Assembly (NCBI RefSeq): GCF_032854445.1
Contig: NC_088307.1
Coordinates: 12,274,001-12,338,000 of the forward strand
DNA from: Liolophura sinensis
Lineage: Eukaryota > Mollusca > Polyplacophora > Chitonida > Chitonidae
Length of the DNA: 64,000 nt
Direction of reading: 5' to 3'
Shown here: in pieces, positions 31,133-43,690 of the stretch
How the letters are laid out: each line of letters begins with the position of its first letter
Numbering within the stretch: the stretch's first letter is position 1
Program-made: the position numbers and the translations under genes
Notes under the pieces: model-generated
Database searches by the model: none
What the model was told of the DNA's origin: nothing
What the model saw: the letters and a program-made list of their open reading frames with translations, nothing else

Positions 31133-31908
31133 ACTTGTTATTTGAGATGTTGGTGAAAATAAATAAATACACATCATGTAGATGGATTGCTCTATTCATA
31201 CAGACCAAAAGTAAAACGTACATACTTTCTTTTACTGATGAAAATTAATGTTTCACAGTGTTGAATTCAGTTGTGATGTCACCTCAGTATTTACTTTTCT
31301 GACTAAAGTCTTAAAAAAATCAGTTGTAGTATATGCCAAAATATAAACTTGTGACATTCGTTACTTTACTGAACGATCACTATCGATGGTTTGGAATCTC
31401 GGAATTCACTAACTCTCACGGTATTTGCGTTACAAGATGTCTAGTAATGTCGTATATGTTAATTTGTTTTTTCCTTCGGCCTAATATAGCTGAAAGTTAT
31501 CGCGGGAGAACAATTAACCAGAATTTTGTACACTATAAAACTTAAATGATTCTGATTAATTTGGAATTTTTATGCTTGAGTGACGGGGTTTCTTGATATA
31601 CCTTAATTTTTCAACCTATTGGCATATGAAAGAGCTACTTTAAGAGCATAAAATGCTAAAGATGCACGCAACTTTCATGGCAACCAGTACTTTAGGTATT
31701 GCGTCACCATGGTTACTGCGTGCACACAGCGTTGCGTGCGCTTCTTGAAACGAATCCCAGCGAAGACAATTTGAAGCCATTGGGCTTTTGGTGTATATGA
31801 AACTAAACTCTCATAACAAACTATACTTTGATGTGGCCACAGTGTGCAAAACATTTGTTTCAGGAAGGAGAGGACAGATAGCTTAAAAAAAATAACGTTA
31901 AACCAAAT

Positions 31909-32171
31909 GTACACTCGAAAAATTAATCTGTTAATTTTAACAGAAAGCCTGTTATCTGTGTGATGCTAGCATGTATTCCGTTATTATAGCACGATATTCT
32001 GTAATATTCAACATATCATCCTGTTAGTCTGATAGAATATTTATGTTGAATTAGCAGAATTTTCTTGTTATATTCAACAGAATAATCTGCTGCAATAGCG
32101 GAATACATTCTAGCATCACTCAGACAACAGATTTTCTGATAAAATTAACAGATTAGGTTTTTGAGTGTACA
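31909..32171. mobile_element. MITE-like element with about 75-bp terminal inverted repeats
   Basis: Begins TGTACACTCG and ends GAGTGTACA. The arms continue as inverted repeats for about 75 bp (TTAATCTGTTAATTTTAACA against its complement, and GTGATGCTAGCATGTATTCC against its complement). No coding frame. A partial second copy is at 44330-44475. Confidence 0.85.
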
Positions 32172-33374
32172 TGTATATATGCATTGATAAAGCATCCCAC
32201 ATAAGGTTCAACTTTTTGTTTTTTTCGGATGTCGCATAACTGAGATATCGCTTTTCAAAGTAAGCGAAATCGCACACATTGAGAAAATCGAAGGCGCCGC
32301 CATGTTATCAATTTTAAGCGATCGGGTTGGAGTTTCCACGCACCTATTTCAGCTCACGTCACCCGAATCCAATTTTGCCTTTTAGCCAAATGACCGTAGT
32401 GTAAGGATGAGCCGACATCGTGCTTCCTGCTTCTCTAACATGGCGCGTTCCATAACTTGGTAAGAATTCCAGGTTAAAAGCTGATTTACAGAGTTACCAA
32501 ATTTGTCAGAACAAAATTTCTATGGCTCTTTCCACCTCTCTCCCGAAATAATTAAGGTTAAATCATTTGTTATCTCTTCTTTTGACGCCTTCATTAATAT
32601 GTCATGAAATGTACATGCCTTAAGTCTGCAAAGGATAAAAATATTTTAGCATGACAGAACAGCAAGAGCTTAAGCATAATCATCAGTCTTAGTAGCCATG
32701 CACAAAACAGTTCATCGTTTCTCTGGTAAAATACGGGAGGCATCTGTTCTCCCTGCGCTCTCCCTGCTGTAATTGTCGCCTATATCCGGTAAAATAACTC
32801 CTACCCACCACTAAAAATGTCTTTCATGCACAGAATTTGCAGTGAGAATACTTTCTTCCATAATTCAGAATGTTAACATCCATAGGCTCTGTTTTGGAGA
32901 TTCCTTCGACTTCATTGCCTCAGGTGACGTCATAATTATTCAAAAAGAAGCGGCATGAATACAGACGACAAGAAATCTCAGTTGGGAGAAGGATAAACCT
33001 TCCCTCTGTAAACAAAAATCTGTCTTGAAAGATCGTCCTGGTTTTCTGTCCAGCTAACTGAGATCAATAAACTGTATGAGTATTGTGTGTGGTACTGGTA
33101 CGTAAAGAAAAGAGAATATTAATTCATTGCGGAAGGCGAATGTAGTGAATATTTACAAATAGAAAACCTGAACTGGACATGCCTCAATCCTAGGTAGTAA
33201 TAGTGCAGCAAGTACACACATCGCCATAGACTGAAACTATTTACACTTGGTACTCGACTGAACAACAATAGAGGTTGACAAAATCGAAACGACATTCACA
33301 CATACAACCGTTAAAATTGAAGTCAATTATTTTTTTTTAAAAAGCGTACATGGTCTGTGCTTATCCTTGATTGG

Positions 33375-34301
33375 TTAGTAACGCTTCAGACATTGTCTCG
33401 CGTGCGTTCTCGCCGGAGGAGGCACTCTGATTGGAGGACATTTTCGCGGAAGAGAGAGGTAAGGCGTCCTCCGACAGTACAAGTCCGTTGGTGCCATCTT
33501 TGCTATTGACTTTCCTTGGTGGGAATAGCGGGGCCCAGAGCATTTGACAGGACCACGACTGTCCGCTAGAAGCGCGCGCTTTTTCGGCTGCAGGAGCCAG
33601 GCCAGGTTGCAACCACAGTACAAATCGTTGGCGTAGAAACTGAAAGAGTTTTTAGTTTGCTTTTTCAAAACGTCGATGGTATTGCATTCCAGATTTGTGA
33701 TGTCGTTGTAAAACATGCTGACACTTCGGAACGAAGAACGCGAAAATGCCCCTCGCCGAATGATCGTGATGTTGTTGCCGTACATGTAAAAGTTGTCTAC
33801 AGACCCGACAGCGTAGAAAGCCCTCGTGTGGACCTTCCTGACCTTCAGAGTATGCAGCGTCAAAGACGTCACACCTTTGATGTTGAAAAAGGCGTAGCTG
33901 TGAATCGAATCGATTCTTGTCATGTAAATGCTCAGCGATTTGACGTTGCGCATATCGCTGAAGGCATACATCTCGACGATTTTAATGTCCAAGTTGTATA
34001 GCTCAATGCGATCGACATTTCGGATGCCCTGGAATGCACAAGAGTCGATCTGCCCGATAGAACCGTCGTAGATTGAAATGGTTTTCACGTTTGGAAGGTC
34101 TTTGAAGGCGGCCGCAGGGATATACGGTATATGCATTTTATAGATAGAGATGTTCTTCGTCCAGCTTGGAAGAACGGAAAAGTCTGGAAAGCGCGTGACA
34201 CCTTGACAGTACACAGCGGACTCCGTGCAGTAGCACCTCTTCGGGCATCTTCCGTAGGCCAAAGGAACCAGAACAGCCAACAGTAGTAGACGAGATAACA
34301 T
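33375..34301 (-). CDS. Secreted atypical leucine-rich-repeat protein 1 (308 aa)
   Basis: A short secreted LRR protein of unknown function. The start chosen is MLSRLLLLAV at 34301, an evident signal peptide cut near residue 17; another ATG lies six codons upstream. A 3' splice site (TTTTATTTTTCAG) ends at 34339, so the coding exon begins 37 nt before the ATG and an upstream untranslated exon is likely. LRRNT cysteines are C19, C23, C25, C32. Seven modules begin at residues 47, 71, 95, 119, 143, 167 and about 190, exactly 24 apart, with Ile/Val/Tyr often replacing Leu. LRRCT cysteines are C229, C231, C254, C276. Extra cysteines C88 and C206 sit at the same places in the paralog at 57380-60292. 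It has no membrane segment and ends shortly after the LRRCT in a basic tail with two more cysteines. The partner it binds is unknown. Confidence 0.88.
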   Translation of the reverse strand: MLSRLLLLAVLVPLAYGRCPKRCYCTESAVYCQGVTRFPDFSVLPSWTKNISIYKMHIPYIPAAAFKDLPNVKTISIYDGSIGQIDSCAFQGIRNVDRIELYNLDIKIVEMYAFSDMRNVKSLSIYMTRIDSIHSYAFFNIKGVTSLTLHTLKVRKVHTRAFYAVGSVDNFYMYGNNITIIRRGAFSRSSFRSVSMFYNDITNLECNTIDVLKKQTKNSFSFYANDLYCGCNLAWLLQPKKRALLADSRGPVKCSGPRYSHQGKSIAKMAPTDLYCRRTPYLSLPRKCPPIRVPPPARTHARQCLKRY

Positions 34302-34495
34302 TTTGTCCTGTTTCACCACCTTGTGTGTAACAAGAATTCTGAAAAATAAAATGAAATGCCATTGTCATTGTTTTTAACAAAAAACAGCATGGTCAGATGT
34401 GTACACATATCAGATATTTCTCAGACAACATTATGTATTACGCTCTCAAGGTTCTGACGGATAGATTCTTTGATTAAATGATTGGATGAATATTT

Positions 34496-34790
34496 ATTTA
34501 TTTATTTATTTATTTGGGGGCCTCCATGGCCGAGGGGGCTAACGCGCCAGCGCGGCGCATTGACCCAGAAGCTTTTTACGAATGTGGTTGCTGTAAGTTC
34601 AATGCTGGCTTTCTCTCCTGTCGTATGTGGGAAGGTCTTGCAGCAACCTGTGGATGGTCGTGGGTTTCCGCCGGGCTCTGCCCGGTCCCTCCCACCATAA
34701 TGATGACCGCCGTCGTATAAGTGAAATATTTTTGACTATGGCGTAAAAGATCAATCAAATAAATAAGTTTATTTATTTATGTGATCTGGC
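34496..34790 (+). mobile_element. SINE-A, full length, between TTTA runs
   Basis: Body about 34516-34767. The head starts GGGGGCCTCCATGGCCGAGG and the tail is TCAATCAAATAAATAAG. TTTATTTATTTAT lies on both sides, either the target duplication or insertion into a (TTTA)n tract. It is about 180 bp upstream of the LRR protein 1 exon. Confidence 0.88.
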
Positions 34791-35072
34791 GTTTGTCAGA
34801 GACCTTTTGGCGGCAAGATCTGGAAGACGAAGCTATATTTCTTTCTGCAAAACTTAGCTGCCTTCCAAAGTAGATCCACACATTTGACTACTGCAAGAAA
34901 ATTCTCCACCCATACACCGAAAAATTACAAATTGAACCATATGGTAGAAACTACGAATTCAGAAAGACTTGCCAACTTCCGGCAACCTTCATCCCTGATC
35001 TTATGGCTATTATAGAGTCAAGTCCTACGTGTGTTTGAAGAAGGACTGTGGAGAAGCTGCCCGTAGAGGAGT

Positions 35073-35315
35073 GTCGAGTTCGAACTCTTCTATCTTTAAA
35101 GGTAAAAAAGTCAGTCGATTGTGTCAAAAATGTTTATTGTGTCAACTATTTTCACATGGGGCGTTTTTCCAGACACTCATGTTATAGTAAATATAAACAA
35201 TGATGGGTAAATTAATGACAACAAAGTTTACCTAACATTTTTTGACAAGTTACATGATAGAGTTGGACAATTTTTTTTATCTATAGCGTCAATGGAATTC
35301 GAACTCGAACTTTTC
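35073..35315. mobile_element. Inverted-repeat element (family D), copy 2
   Basis: Left end GAGTTCGAACTCTTCTATC; right end is the diverged complement GGAATTCGAACTCGAAC. The interior CATGTTATAGTAAAT matches copy 1. Confidence 0.65.
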
Positions 35316-36952
35316 CTAATATTGCTTTAGAAATGTCGATTAACGATCGTAAAAATACCATGTAGAAATACCGCTGATCATTTTAGATCCTTAAAATGTA
35401 CGTGTAGAGATTATCGTTCGCGTCTCAGTTAAACCCGTCTTTCAGAGGATTTTTCTGCGGTTTATTCAGCTATTTCGTCCTATTTTCTGATTGGCTGCTC
35501 CAAAGTTGTTGATCAGACAGAGGAAGTGGACATGCTGTCCGCCAGGTGTCGACAAATCACAGCGGATTACTTTCTCTTACGTGTTAACATCCGGCTAATT
35601 ACTTTCATGTTCCCACAATTCGTGACAATATCTTTTGTCCGGAAAAAAATATTAAGAAGTTCGTGCAAAGGGTTTGTCTAAACATATTTTGGATTGATAT
35701 GTGAGGAATTTAAATCACTTCTGTGGTTTAATTTAATAAATTTTTTTCTGTTACTGTGGCATTGTGTTCGGGAGTCGGACATTATTTTCTTATCCACTGG
35801 TTGAGCTGATTAAAATATTGGACTTATCGATGAATATAATAATAAATACAATTTATCATGGCCACCCCTGTTCATTAAGGCACATGCAGCGAGATCAAAT
35901 CCACTTGTGGAGGGGTCCTCTGTATCTGAACAATTTAATCCAATCACTGCTGTTTCCTCAACTGATTACAACATTTGGCATAGAGCGTTTAACACCAATG
36001 GAACATGCAATTAAATATTAAAACATGGTTATCTACATTCTCCTATGAACGCATTTTTAACAAATTTCAGAAGAAAACGTAAATTGGTTCTTGACTATGA
36101 GATGTGCAAAGGTTTTGATCTATATATATATAGCCATAATAAATGACCGAGAAGAGCAATCCTCAAAACCCTTGAAGACAATTTAAGAGAATTTTACAAT
36201 TTTCTGGAAAAGCGACAAAAACGCTTTCCAAAAGGGTATGATTTTAATATTATAAAATACTTACAATATCATAATATAATATTTAATATACCCAGCAAAA
36301 GCAAGAGGATTCAAGCTTCCTGATTGGGAGCTTAACTGGAGTCCGATAAACTCCAAGCCAAATCCTTGATAGGGCAAGTTTAGTGGAAGTCTCTTTTCCT
36401 CAGTATTGTATACTCTATTTCTTTCACCAGACATTTGAATCCACTTCAGAAAAAGGCTCGTCATTTGACAGAAAAATTATGTCCAACATTTGCATATCTG
36501 GGTTACTAACCTCTCACAGTCCTTTTCTGTTATAAATAATAAATAAACAAAACGTTAAAAATAATGTGCTTTGCCGGAAGAGTATTGCAAAATGTGTCGA
36601 AAAATTGATCTTTCCACTTCTTAAGTTTTTCGTTTTCTTCCCGTTATAAATCACTTGTGTAATCCATATTGATTTCTTCTGGTTCGATTAAGATAATCTT
36701 CTGTGAATCACTCCCATTAGAGTGACAAAATATACTTAATTTTTTTAAAACACCGGTTAATTAAAAATAATCTCACCAAAGCACGTGTGTCAAAAGAAGT
36801 ATCGACATTTGTAAGAGCTTGTTGATCAAGTAAATTTATGACGCGTTTGAAAAATCGTTTTTGCTAGCATAATGATTTTGTTGACCTTGAAAAAAGAAAA
36901 CTCCAGTTAACGTGAGTCAACAAGGCCAACACTAACTTGTTTCATGCATGGA
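35316..36952. other. Non-coding stretch, nothing recognised
   Basis: AT-rich sequence with only short open frames (for example 35764-36021 + and 36261-36464 -) that show no known motif. No repeat partner found within the window. Confidence 0.5.
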
Positions 36953-37318
36953 GTGAGTGAGTGTGCTTGGGTTTAACGTCGTACATAACAATTTTTCAGT
37001 CATCTGACAACGAAGGAATCCTTAGAGTGCATGTATTGTGCCGTCTTGTTGCAGGACGGATTTCCACCGCTCTTTTATCTAGTGCTGCTTCACTGAGACG
37101 CCTTACCAAAGGCAAGTAAGCGGCCCCGCCCGAGCCATTATACTGATACGGGTTAACCAGTAGTTGCACTATCCCCTTCATGCTGAACGCCAAGCGAGGA
37201 AGATACAACTTCCTCTTTTAACGTCTTAGGTGTGACTCGACCCAAGATTGACACTGGATCTACCGTTCCCGATGCAGACGCTCTACCAACTGTGCTATCG
37301 GAGCCGGTTACATGCGTG
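36942..37318 (-). mobile_element. SINE-B, full length
   Basis: Minus-strand copy 36953-37308. The right end is a tRNA-like head whose complement reads TAGCACAGTTGGTAGAGCG, an A-box region. The left end is the GAGTGAGTGAG tail. Imperfect direct repeats CATGC(A/G)TGGA flank it. Confidence 0.88.
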
Positions 37319-38074
37319 GATGCATGTGGTAACGTGTGATGAAAAACTAAACGGTGTTCCTTTAACGGGATGATAAACATCATTGTTGTCAGCATCATTA
37401 TCATCATCAACACTCATTGCAAAATTTATCGTTTTTTCAGTTTTCTCCATTGTGTGAAAGGGAATCTCAAGTGTATGGGTAGATATGGTATGTAATATTA
37501 TAAAATGGTGAAATACACGATCCATTGTTAGGTAAGGTCTTATACAACCCGACAATCTGTCAAATAAATAAATAAATAAATCCATTAAAAATGAACATTG
37601 TTCACAAAATTTTTCTTACTGCACTGCCATGCTAAGATCACTTGTTTTAATTTATTTAAACTCCATTATCTAGAAACTGTAAAATGAAATTACGAAAGCT
37701 CAGTATTTTGTATATTAGGTCAACTCTCAACAGTAGTTATGAAGTCCAAAAATATCAATTACACAAAGTTTTCGAGACGACTGTTCTGTACATGCATGAG
37801 ATCAACATGATATATTCTTTAACAATCTAATAATTTGTAAAAATCCAACAAAACGGGAGCCTATACATTACAATATCACTCGACGTTAAAAACATTGTGC
37901 ATGATTAGGAAGCTGCTCAAGAAAATGTTCTTGATTTTAAATCCTCTTAACATATGTTTAACTCTCTGCCTTGAACACTAACCATGATTTTAAGATTGTA
38001 TTTGACGTTTAGCACAATATTCGGTATTCATGCAAGTGTAGTGCATCTTACACATCCAGCTGTCAACTGTTAAC

Positions 38075-38600
38075 TGTTTTACATTGGTCACTTGTCCAAC
38101 AGATGTCCCCACACGTGTCAAAAGTCTGTCTCACAAATGAAGCAGATGTCAGCTTTCTCACTGACGTCACAAGTCTCAGAAATGGTAATATCCTTACAAA
38201 TGTCGCTTGATTCGCAGATGTCATTTGTCTGAAAGACGTCACTTGTCTCACAAACGACATTTTTCTAAACAGATATCACTTTTCTCAGAGGTGTAACTTT
38301 TCTCAACGTGTCAAGTCTTCCTCACAAATGTCGCAGATGTCAGCTTTCTTACTATAAACGTCACGTCTCACAGATGATAATAGTGTCACAGATGTCACTT
38401 GCCTCACATGTGTAAGTTGTCTCACATATATGTGTTTTTGTCTGTCGCCTGTCTCACATACATGACAGATGTCTTGTCGCACAGATGTCGCTTGTCTCAC
38501 AGACGTCAATTGTCTGCCCAATGTCCCTTGTCTCAGAGATGCTTTCCAAGACGTTTGTCTCACACGTCACTTGCCTCACAGACGCTTCACATGACGCCAC
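38075..38600. repeat. Degenerate short tandem repeat (CACAGATGTCACTTGTCT type)
   Basis: Some 18-20 loose copies of CTCACAGATGTCACTTGTCT-like units, with spacing varying around 20-30 bp. Frames on both strands are interrupted. Confidence 0.8.
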
Positions 38601-41600
38601 TCGTCTCTATGAAAAATAGATTGTGTTGTGGGAATTATGAACCCAGCTCATACCAAACATATTTACCTATATCACAGTCATATAGTAGCAATTGTCCCAA
38701 CTATGTCAGGCACACACAGAGCCTAGACAACGTCTTTTACAATTCTGGACGCAAACATCTCATGTAAAAACCCTAAACGACACCAATGTTACTGAGATAA
38801 TAAACAGTTTTGTTATGATTTGAATGTAATAAAGGTTAATCGTATATTACACTTTTAATTAAATTTTCACAACTTAAACGTCATATAACTTTAAGAAACA
38901 TATGCTTGGAAAATGTAACAATTGTACATTTAAAAACTCTTAGCTATGCCCAGAATTTGAGTTAGTTAAATCACAATTAATATTAACATTGACGAGAATC
39001 CCGCCCGTACCTAATGATATAGCCGACTACAGCATGGAAAGTAAAACTAAAGCAGTGATAACAGTTGCCAATTTGTAAATGGACAATCTCGTCAATTTAT
39101 CTTGTCAATTTTATTTTAACTGTTCATGTAAATGTTTAAACAGTATCAACTTATCCGCTCGCTGGCTATATGGCTATACGTCAGTAATCGGTTAAAAAAG
39201 CAGTGATGTTAACTAGAAGTTACTGGACTTCACTTTTCCGACCGAGAGAATAGTGATCAGTATTTTTATTATGCATATTATTTAAGTCAGTCGGATTATT
39301 TTTGTTTCAGGAATACCTTTTGCACGACTGCATATAATATCCATCAATATGGAATTTTCCCTGGCTTAAAAGTAAAATATTTATTAAGAACTACGATAAG
39401 TGCAACAAAATAAAGGTAGGTTAAAATTAGCCCACCTGATGTTGGTTCCCAGTTCACATTAACATTATAACATATCGGAAAACCAGCATAAATCCTTTTT
39501 GCTAAAGCCCTTAATAAGCTCCTTAATAAAAGGTATAAATAAATTTAGCAGTCAGGCCATTTTTTAAATTAAGTACATATTTAAAATAATTGCTTTTTAA
39601 AGGATATAATGAGCAAACGTGGACAATAATACTGACTTCCTCATCATGGAAATAGAAAAGTGTCAATACATAAGCCAACAAATTCAAACTGCTGAGCTAA
39701 AATTAAGAAAGAAAATCAATATAAATATAAAAAGACATCCTGTATAGTTTTAACAATATGTAGGAAGTGCACTGTTGAAAACAATCTTTCGCAAAAAGTT
39801 TTACCCAAAGTGTATTCTTAGCAAAATTTGAAGTGTAACGTAAAACGCAAGGCTGAAATTCAAAACGCTGAGTATAAATGAAAACTATTATCATCATTTT
39901 TTCGTTGAATTAATTTAAAAAAAAAACATGTGTAAACGAATTATTTTCACACTCACGTTTTGCAGCGGTGGAGAAAAGTTATTGCGTTGACACGTTTACG
40001 TTTGATTACGTTTGTTAATTTAATTACGATCTATGTTGAAGAAAAAAATTAAGTATATTGATATTAAGAATCAGTAAAATGCAAGGCTTCGTAATTTTAA
40101 AAAAATGACATCCTTATTATATATACACGACAAATTTAAGCTCACAAAACTCCAATTAACGGTGAAATGTGTTGTTTGACAAGAGTTTCTTTGATCCGCG
40201 TGCCTGTTGTTGGCAATGTCATGATGGCAAAACGGGCAGTTTCTCAACAGACATATGTATTGATTATTTCACAAAACTAACAATTCCTTTTTCATCGATA
40301 TATATCGATATCTGGGATGTTTAATCAGCTGCACACGAGTTTAATCAGTCGAGTTTGCTTATGGTGAACTGTTATTATACTAAACCATCAGAAAATGACC
40401 ACCTTTCTTAAACAGGCGGGTATATACGTTTACTCATTGTCTTTGTCGTTTGCTCCTGTCACACAGGTTTGTGAGATCGAATCCAGTTCATTTCTTTTCG
40501 AAAAATGAATGGAAAGTTTCATGCATTTTTTAAAATTTTGCGCACGGGACAATAGAAATGTAGAATTATCTCGTGGGAATGAGATAATTGGCCAACAAAA
40601 ATGCAGAATTATCTCGTGGGAATGAGATAATTGGCCAACAAAAATGCAGAATTATATGTTGTGCGCACGACATACTAAAGATCTCAACAGTAGGCTTATA
40701 ACGGTTGTATTTTGATAAATAAATATATAAGTATACAAATGTAAAGGTTTAAAATTGGTTTTCTGTTTTTCCATCATCAAGTGAATTTATGTGTATTTTA
40801 ATAAATAAATATATAAATATACAAATGCAAACGCTTAAAATTGGTTTTCTGTTTTTCCGTCATTAAGTGAATTTATGTGAATGATTGAGTATGTTTGACT
40901 AGAAAACCTAAGGTCGGTGAAAAATTGCTAACATTAAATGACCGTAAACGCAATACCGCTCAACGGTTTCTTGTGTAATTAGCTGACACCAGCAAGACAC
41001 ACACGCCAAGCACGAGAGGTAAAATGCATGTATTACGCTAACCACGGATTTCGGTCACACCTTCTCCTCCCTCATAATGTAAGTTAACCTTTACTTTGAA
41101 CTCGGCCAAGTTTTGGGTGCAGATAAATAACTAAGCAAATAAATAAATAAATCAATAACCGACATGACTACAGCATTTGTGAGGGCTTTCTGAATTTTGG
41201 TGTCTGCTGAAGCCAAAGTTGTACTCTGATATAGATGAACACTTTGCTTCCTTCATTTTACGCCGCTATCGTACCACAGTATATCATCGGTCTAAAGTAC
41301 TGGCATTTTTTTTTTGCAGTATGATGATGTATTTTATAATTCTACCAATATTAACCGCTCTGGATGAGTTAGCCTTTATTAACACACAGTAATTGTAAGG
41401 AAATCAAGTCAAATAACATTATCAAAGAATCGGGATATTCCAAGGATCTATAGTTATATAACTCTCAGCTGTTTTGACGACAGCTTGCCAGCTTTTATTA
41501 ACCCGTTTCTTTCTTCGACCCACCTGTTCTTGAAATTTTCCGTTTCGCTCGATGTCTGGAAAACAAGCTTTTGTTTAAACCGGTAATTAATTGAAGGATG

Positions 41601-42174
41601 TCAACATCAATTATTTGCGGAAATCCTTCTGGTTTTATCGACGGAAGTTTCTTTAACACACGTGAAGCAGTGAAAGTAAAGTGTCCTGAGACTTTCGGGA
41701 AAAATTAAACATAATGGACAACTTATTTTAGCTGGAATTGTCTAAGTATAGGTTCTTATACGACCTTATACTCACATCCCTTTTAGTTTTCCAGTAACTT
41801 TAACTTTGTGTTGGTTTACATAAGGGTTTATATTTAATGCCGTTTTATTTTGGTAAGCTCAGGGCTGTGTGTTATTGAAGACGGCCGACCCCATTGCCGA
41901 ATTGTACCTACGGGATTCATTAAAAAAGGACATTTCTGACATAATTTAAAATCTCCCTGCAATAGTACTGAAATTTGGTATTTTGTTCTAAGATAACTTT
42001 TTTTCAGCTGGTCAGAATTGTGATTGCCAAAATTAAGCTCGAAAAATACTCAAAGAAGAGCCAAGAATGCAAACTGTCACAAATATGATGCATAACTTAG
42101 TATTGAAACCCGATCTCCGGCACGAACTCTCGGCTACGACCCTGTAGTTACTAAGTTGTTAGGGATGTGTGCAT
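38601..42174. other. Non-coding stretch, almost featureless
   Basis: About 3.6 kb of AT-rich DNA without a convincing open frame. The only structured part is the hairpin duplication at 40541-40690. A possible highly decayed SINE tail (CTCCCTCATAATG, then AATAAATAAATAAAT) lies near 41066-41155. Confidence 0.55.
40541..40690. repeat. 43-bp tandem duplication of a hairpin
   Basis: Two identical 43-bp units from 40561, each containing the inverted pair ATTATCTC/GAGATAAT. They are bounded by CGCACGGGAC and GTGCGCACGAC. Related in wording to the foldback element at 28947-29178. Confidence 0.85.
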
Positions 42175-42357
42175 GTATTTATTTATTTGATTTGATTTTT
42201 GCACCGTGTTCAAGGATATTTTTGTTACAGGATTATAGCGTTACAGTGGAACGAAACCGGGCAAAACTCACGAGCAGCCGCAGGTTTCTGTCAGATCTTC
42301 CCATATACGACTGGAGGTGAAGCCAGCATCAGCTGTACTTCAACTCACAGTGACCAT
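42175..42357 (-). mobile_element. SINE-A, diverged, head lost
   Basis: Minus-strand copy with TTTATTTATTTGATTTG at left, GAACGAAACCGGGCAAAAC, GCCGCAGGTTTCTGTCAGA and GAAGCCAGCATCAGCTG. Confidence 0.7.
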
Positions 42358-42777
42358 TTGATATCATCAACTGAACCGGCGTTTTGTGGCTTGATCTTTT
42401 CGATTGGTAAAACCCAGTTGAATGTGTGAGGATCTCTTATTTGTTTAATTATTGACTTAGTTATCCATTTGATGAGTTTTTTTACATCGTACCCATGGGT
42501 TGAAGGAACATATCACAGGCAGGCAGAAAAGATCGCACCAGATACCTGACAAATTTCATGACGTAAAATCTTACCCTAACCGGTTCAAGCTTGATTCAAA
42601 CACGCGATTTGATTGGTCAAGAATAGTAGTTTAAACTCAGGCATCGTAAACCACTTCTGTCTTTTTTGCCGGAGAGCTCCTTTTCACGCAGTGACTATTA
42701 TCTAAATTTGTATAAACCAAAAGTGGGTATTGAAACAGAAGATATTAAGGTATTTATAAAAAAGAAAAGAAAGCTTT

Positions 42778-43020
42778 CAGCATGAAGGGGATAGTGCAAT
42801 GACTGACTGACCCATATCGGGCGGGTCGGCTTACTTGCCTTCAATAAGGCGTCTTAGTTAAGCAGCACTAGATAAAAGAGCGGTGGAAATCCGTCCTGCA
42901 ACAAACGGGCACATTGCATGCACTGTAAGGATTCCTTCGTCGTCATATGACTGAAACATTTTAAGTACGACGTTAAACCCCAAACACTCACTCACTCACT
43001 CACTCACTCACTCACTCACA
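42778..43020 (+). mobile_element. SINE-B, head lost, long (CACT)n tail
   Basis: CAGCATGAAGGGGATAGTGC to CGACGTTAAACCCCAAACAC, then eight CACT repeats. Confidence 0.88.
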
Positions 43021-43577
43021 AAAATTGAACTGGTCTAGAAAAATCCCTGCATAAAATCACGTGCTGTCTGCACTCGTGTTATTTTAAGAACTGCTCTGAT
43101 ATTTTAAGAACTGTCGTGCTATTTTTAGATTCAAGGCGGATGTCCGTAACATTGCTTAACCCATTGGGTATTTGTAGTTTGATTACTTGAGCTTTTACTA
43201 AAGCACAAGGCGCTATTTTTAAAGCGATCCTTCAACCCTTCAAAATGCACGACGAAGTGTAAGGTGCATTTTGTTAATAAGTTTCTGAAAGGTCGACGCA
43301 GTTTACATACTGATTTTATTAAATACATTCTTTAACTGGATTACCTGCTGATATTATCGTGAACTGTCATGAATTTAAATAAACACAAATCCGTTTGATT
43401 AAGCTGCACAGTGAGACAATATATAAATGTTTAGTGAAGGTGAAAAACACGTAGTAACTAAAACGCTCATATATTCGGTTTGTATTTTATTTTTATTCTA
43501 TTTTAAACAATCAGTTATCAAGTTATCCTAGTCAGAAAGACAACAGCACAACACAGAAAACACTTATCGTTTACATC

Positions 43578-43690
43578 TTATTTATTTAATTGATTGAAGT
43601 TAATTGCCGTATTGAAGAATATTTCATTTATACGACGCGGCGGCTGGCATTATGGTGGGAGGAAACCCATCAGGTTGCAGGCGCATGCGC
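43578..43690 (-). mobile_element. SINE-A 3' fragment
   Basis: Minus-strand fragment: TTAATTGCCGTATTGAAGAA, CGGCTGGCATTATGGTGGGA and GGAAACCCATCAGGTTGC. It overlaps the last codons of the open frame at 43670-44020. Confidence 0.75.

Larger units (their letters stand above)
24641..33374. other. Intergenic region, no recognisable gene
   Basis: About 8.7 kb between CEP350 and the first LRR gene. Open frames are short and none shows a known domain. The identifiable content is repeats, listed separately: two gene-like short elements at 24649 and 29993, an 18-bp array at 24785, a 105-bp degenerate array at 25920, inverted-repeat elements at 27907, 28947 and 31909, and SINE remnants at 30459 and 31001. 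Confidence 0.6.

Noticed and set aside
33657-34001. 114-codon + strand frame
   Set aside because: Antisense shadow of LRR protein 1.
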